DNA from: an uncultured Prevotella sp.
GTDB taxonomy: Bacteria > Bacteroidota > Bacteroidia > Bacteroidales > Bacteroidaceae
Reading direction: 5' to 3'
DNA length: 8,390 nt
Assembly: GCA_934219025.1 (NCBI GenBank)
Contig: CAKQDG010000095.1
Span: forward strand, 1 to 8,390
Shown here: piece after piece, positions 6,452-8,390 of the stretch
How positions within the stretch are numbered: position 1 is the stretch's first letter
Layout: the number at the start of each line of letters is the position of its first letter
Made by a program: the position numbers and the translations under genes
The notes under the pieces: model-generated
The model's input: the letters and a program-made list of their open reading frames with translations, nothing else
Databases searched by the model: none
What the model was told of the DNA's origin: nothing

Positions 6452-7634
6452 AGAATATCGATTTTTTGATAAACTTTAATTTAGTATGTTTCGACAGCAT
6501 CATTATTATCCACTTATACTGCAGGCGCGCAGTCTCGACAAGTGCAAGTCCTACAAGGGGATAAAGCAGACTGACATAATAGTTGTATTTGGTGAAGAAC
6601 AGAAAACTTATCCATACGAGCAGTGCCGTAAGAAGGAAATAGTACAACTTTATCCAGTACAGATAATAATACGGATGCTTCCGCGTGAGATATGTTGCCA
6701 TCATCGATGACATATAACAAAGAATAAAAGTGAGAAGAATACTCATAAAGTCGCTTATAACATAAACTCTATGATGCATCATGGACGAAAGCATGGCAAA
6801 CGCCTGGATTTTCATTCCCGGCATCTTGCCAAGGGGAGTTATATGGGTATCGGCTTCTTCGTTGATAGTGCCAAGTATCACTATCTTTCCCTTTATCAAA
6901 TTCTTGTATTCAAGCACTTTGTCATATGGAATAACGACAAAGTCTGTATGAGAATACTCTATGTTGCGCTGCTTGGGCAACTGCTCTTGCGGCTTTACTC
7001 CAGTATATTTGCAAACTGCCATATACGGCAGAGAGTAAATCACATCGTTGTTTATATGTTCATTCTGCGAGTATTTTCTTATGCAACCATAACCCTCACC
7101 TGATATAACATTACTGAAAGCCCATGTCAATCCGTCTCCCTCGCAACTGAAAAACGAACGGCGCACTTTACTGAACTTGTCGTTCGTGTAATCATAGTCT
7201 GTCAGTTTGCACGACAGGACTGCATTGTCGAGTCCTGCCACAGCATTTATCAGATACTCATTCTCTGCTTCGTCGTAACTCGGACGCTCAAAGATAAGGT
7301 CGATTACAAAAACTTTTGGCCTGCAACTGTTTACGGCTGTCATGCAGTCTGCAATTTTTCTCCTGTCGTACAACTCGGTCATGTCTACAAGCACTATATC
7401 GTTGTTTATCTCCTTTACTCCACTGCTGTTTTGTATCTCGTAATACACATCTGTCATGGAAAAATCGCTAAAAGCTTTCTTCACCGGATTTACTACAGTC
7501 AAATTAATCGAAGCAAAAGCCAACAGCCATCCCATAAACATAACGAGCAACGTTACCATGAGATGATCAATACTCAGAATACGGCCAATCGACAGATTCT
7601 TAAGTCTAAGCAATCTAAATATATTCTTTTTCAA
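6438..7634 (-). CDS. CHASE2-domain membrane sensor lacking an output domain
   Basis: The product is 398 residues if translation starts at the TTG at 7634. No in-frame ATG lies between the upstream stop and Met26 (7559). The basic N-terminus before the first membrane segment looks genuine, so the TTG start is preferred. Topology: TM1 about 26-48; periplasmic CHASE2 domain about 50-290, with DIVLVDMTELYD, a PKVFVIDLIFERPS strand and the C-terminal KGKIVILGTINEEADTHITPLGKMPGMKIQA signature spread over 248-277; then TM2 about 295-315, TM3 about 330-348 and TM4 about 352-370. CHASE2 normally feeds a cytoplasmic cyclase, kinase or phosphodiesterase; here only about 28 basic residues follow TM4. It is the first gene of the operon and its end overlaps the caspase gene by 14 nt. 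The signal may pass to the periplasmic partners or another cytoplasmic protein (inference). Confidence 0.85.
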   Translation of the reverse strand: MKKNIFRLLRLKNLSIGRILSIDHLMVTLLVMFMGWLLAFASINLTVVNPVKKAFSDFSMTDVYYEIQNSSGVKEINNDIVLVDMTELYDRRKIADCMTAVNSCRPKVFVIDLIFERPSYDEAENEYLINAVAGLDNAVLSCKLTDYDYTNDKFSKVRRSFFSCEGDGLTWAFSNVISGEGYGCIRKYSQNEHINNDVIYSLPYMAVCKYTGVKPQEQLPKQRNIEYSHTDFVVIPYDKVLEYKNLIKGKIVILGTINEEADTHITPLGKMPGMKIQAFAMLSSMMHHRVYVISDFMSILLTFILCYMSSMMATYLTRKHPYYYLYWIKLYYFLLTALLVWISFLFFTKYNYYVSLLYPLVGLALVETARLQYKWIIMMLSKHTKLKFIKKSIFYVGD

Positions 7635-7699
7635 ATATAATATTCTTTAAGGTGCAACTTATCTTACATACAGTAGTTTTCTTTTTTTTATTCAAGACT

Positions 7700-7714
7700 C
7701 ACCAAATGTTGGTG
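7700..7714. repeat. Short hairpin in the operon leader region
   Basis: CACCAA-ATG-TTGGTG is a perfect 6-bp inverted repeat with a 3-nt loop. It lies 66-80 nt upstream of the CHASE2 start. Neither strand shows a T run straight after it, so it is not a convincing terminator. It could be a leader hairpin or chance. Confidence 0.25.
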
Positions 7715-7734
7715 CGTGCTTAAAGTTTCCTTAA

Positions 7735-7767
7735 TTTACATAAATTTAGGATAACTTTTGCAAAAGT
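7735..7767 (-). promoter_or_regulatory. Weak candidate promoter with a 14-bp palindrome at its upstream end
   Basis: ACTTTTGCAAAAGT (7754-7767) is a perfect palindrome and offers a -33-like TTTG on the minus strand (7764-7761). Eighteen nt downstream is TATGTAAA (7742-7735), only a partial match to TAnnTTTG; TAAATTTA (7748-7741) matches better but is too close. This is the most plausible place for the operon promoter or an operator. Another -7-like box, TATATTTG (7639-7632), overlaps the TTG start and lacks a good -33 partner. Confidence 0.25.
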
Positions 7768-7797
7768 AATGAAAAATGTAGACATTTAATTATACAC

Positions 7798-7819
7798 ACT
7801 GTCGCAAAATTGCGACAGT
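7798..7819. repeat. 22-bp hyphenated palindrome (strong hairpin or operator)
   Basis: ACTGTCGCAA (7798-7807) and TTGCGACAGT (7810-7819) are perfect inverted repeats separated by AA. It is the most GC-rich patch in a strongly AT-rich stretch. It sits 164 nt upstream of the CHASE2 start and 24 nt outside the IS-derived element. No T run follows on either strand, so a dimeric-regulator operator or a chromosomal hairpin is as likely as a terminator. Confidence 0.6.
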
Positions 7820-7916
7820 AATGTGATGCTATGTTTACTATTATACCCCAGTTCGGGATAAGATGCCCCGTTTCAAGGCGAACATTACTATTCTGAATAA
7901 GGTTACATGTATCTAA

Positions 7917-7943
7917 CAGCCATCCATAGATATAGGATGGTTG
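7917..7943. repeat. Hairpin downstream of the transposase remnant
   Basis: CAGCCATCC (7917-7925) pairs with GGATGGTTG (7935-7943), with one G-T pair, around the loop ATAGATATA. It lies 36 nt after the transposase stop, inside the IS derivative near its right end. No T run follows on the minus strand. It may be a protective hairpin that limits impinging transcription or a structural part of the IS end. Confidence 0.45.
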
Positions 7944-7978
7944 CTAAGCTAAAAAATCCTCAATGAAAATGTGCAGTT

Positions 7979-8083
7979 TTAGAAGAGGCTCAACTGTCTT
8001 GTGTTTTCAATGGTATATCCGACAAGAGTCTTCGGCTTGTTGTCAAAGAAGCAGTATGCTCCCAATGCAGATATGAGATTCAT
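7979..8083 (-). pseudogene. Transposase C-terminal remnant
   Basis: The open frame reads MNLISALGAYCFFDNKPK... and ends ...NTRQLSLF, 34 residues, then TAA. It stays open upstream into the terminal repeat (IRNYKIFI before the Met). A short hydrophobic helix with 'AYCFF..KP' just before the C-terminus is reminiscent of the ends of IS982-type DDE transposases; this resemblance is from memory and uncertain. The rest of the transposase, including its catalytic domain, is deleted, so it cannot be functional. Confidence 0.5.
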
Positions 8084-8103
8084 AATGAAAATTTTATAAT
8101 TCC

Positions 8104-8178
8104 TTATCCCGAACTGGGGTAATCCATAACACAAGAATATAGAAGAGAGAACAACAATAATAACAATAAATTTTTCAT
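8104..8178 (-). pseudogene. Lipoprotein gene truncated by the IS derivative
   Basis: An ATG at 8178 opens MKNLLLLLLFSLLYSCVMD, a textbook lipoprotein signal peptide with lipobox LYSC (Cys16). After Asp19 the frame runs into the inverted repeat and stops after five IS-encoded residues (YPSSG). The gene has therefore lost everything beyond its signal peptide. Beyond the other end of the element (7843 and lower) I see no convincing continuation, so the body of the gene appears lost, not merely interrupted. It begins 15 nt after the stop of the gene fragment to its right, suggesting a former two-gene operon. Confidence 0.55.
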
Positions 8179-8193
8179 ATCTGAATAAAAAAA

Positions 8194-8307
8194 TTACAAA
8201 CCAAATTTTTTCTTAAATAGTTCGTGACTTATATTTTTTACTGGGTAATATAGTTTCTCCATACCTTTAATTAATTTATTCCATCCATGCCAATTTATTC
8301 CAAAGTA
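8194..8307 (-). pseudogene. 3' end of an unknown gene cut by an IS end
   Basis: A frame of 37 codons runs from YFGINWHGWNKLIKG through EKLYYPVKNISHEL to FKKKFGL and a TAA at 8196-8194. It has no start codon at its beginning. It opens exactly at the junction with the third terminal repeat; the preceding in-frame triplet (8310-8308) is a stop partly made by the repeat. It therefore looks like the C-terminus of a gene broken by insertion. The family is not recognised. The residue mix (Tyr, Trp, Lys, no low complexity) suggests real coding sequence, but 37 codons is short. Confidence 0.4.
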
Positions 8308-8308
8308 T

Positions 8309-8390
8309 TACCTCAGTTCGGGATAAGAAATTATAAAAAAAGAGTGTAAAAAAGTTGGTAGTCTAACAAATATTTTGTACCTTTATAGGT
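8309..8390 (+). mobile_element. Left end of a probable insertion sequence continuing past the window
   Basis: TACCTCAGTTCGGGATAAG (8309-8327) differs by one base from the repeats bounding the 278-bp element and is followed by the same AATTATAAAA. Past it lies a promoter-like pair, GTTG (8354-8357) and TACCTTTA (8378-8385) with 20 nt between, close to the Bacteroidetes TTTG/TAnnTTTG arrangement and pointing into the unseen sequence. This fits the transposase promoter of a larger, perhaps intact, copy of the IS that gave rise to the deleted derivative. Confidence 0.6.

Larger units (their letters stand above)
7844..8121 (-). mobile_element. Internally deleted IS derivative (MITE-like) with 19-bp terminal inverted repeats
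   Basis: The ends are perfect inverted copies of TACCCCAGTTCGGGATAAG: 7844-7862 direct and 8103-8121 inverted. The element is 278 bp. Inside the right-hand copy the sequence continues AATTATAAAA, as it also does inside the third copy at 8309, so 8121 is the transposase-upstream (left) end of the IS. About 35 bp in, the sequence jumps to the last 34 codons of a transposase and then to the other end. This is the signature of an internal deletion that kept both termini. No long target duplication is visible; both ends are flanked at most by TA. The IS family is not identified with certainty. Confidence 0.75.

Noticed and set aside
7700..7714. Terminator at the CACCAA/TTGGTG hairpin
   Set aside because: The stem is only 6 bp and no T run follows on either strand.
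7839..8126. A target-site duplication flanking the IS derivative
   Set aside because: The flanks (…TATTATA and TAATCCA…) share at most TA; no longer direct repeat is present, so insertion by simple transposition cannot be shown.

Overview
The window looks like chromosomal DNA from a Bacteroidales bacterium, most likely Prevotella or a close relative. Reasons: the exported proteins are Bacteroidetes-style, Shine-Dalgarno sequences are weak or absent, promoter-like elements resemble the Bacteroidetes -7 box (TAnnTTTG), and the HTH protein and IS remnants have a Bacteroidetes flavour. No rRNA, tRNA or CRISPR array was seen.

Layout, left to right. Positions 29-168 (+ strand) can fold into a compact branched RNA with a 16-18 bp closing helix. 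It has a -7-like box just upstream and a T-rich tail just downstream, so it is a candidate small RNA gene. It converges on a minus-strand operon that ends in a likely rho-independent terminator (183-237). The operon fills about 242-7634 and is transcribed right to left: CHASE2 membrane sensor (6438-7634); exported Sel1-repeat/caspase-like peptidase (4523-6451); exported FecR-like/DUF4384-like protein (3610-4533); exported protein of unknown family (2904-3575); exported protein with an NTF2-like C-terminus (1915-2907); exported TPR/beta-rich protein, possibly an outer-membrane barrel (478-1884); and a small XRE-type HTH protein (242-472). Genes overlap by 14, 11 and 4 nt or are separated by 34, 30 and 5 nt, so they are probably co-transcribed and partly translationally coupled.

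The right end (7635-8390) is AT-rich and scarred by insertion sequences. It holds a 22-bp hyphenated palindrome and a 14-bp palindrome upstream of the operon. Next comes a ~278-bp internally deleted IS derivative with perfect 19-bp terminal inverted repeats (7844-8121) that keeps only the last 34 codons of a transposase. A 187-bp slice of host DNA follows, with the 3' end of one gene and the first codons of a lipoprotein gene, both cut by IS ends. A third copy of the same repeat (8309-8327) opens what is probably a larger IS running out of the window.

Working model (inference): the operon encodes an envelope surveillance or processing apparatus. A CHASE2 sensor without its usual cytoplasmic output domain would sit in the inner membrane. 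A periplasmic caspase-like peptidase with Sel1 scaffold repeats and four accessory exported proteins would form or regulate the complex. The HTH protein would be the only cytosolic soluble part and may control the operon or relay its state.
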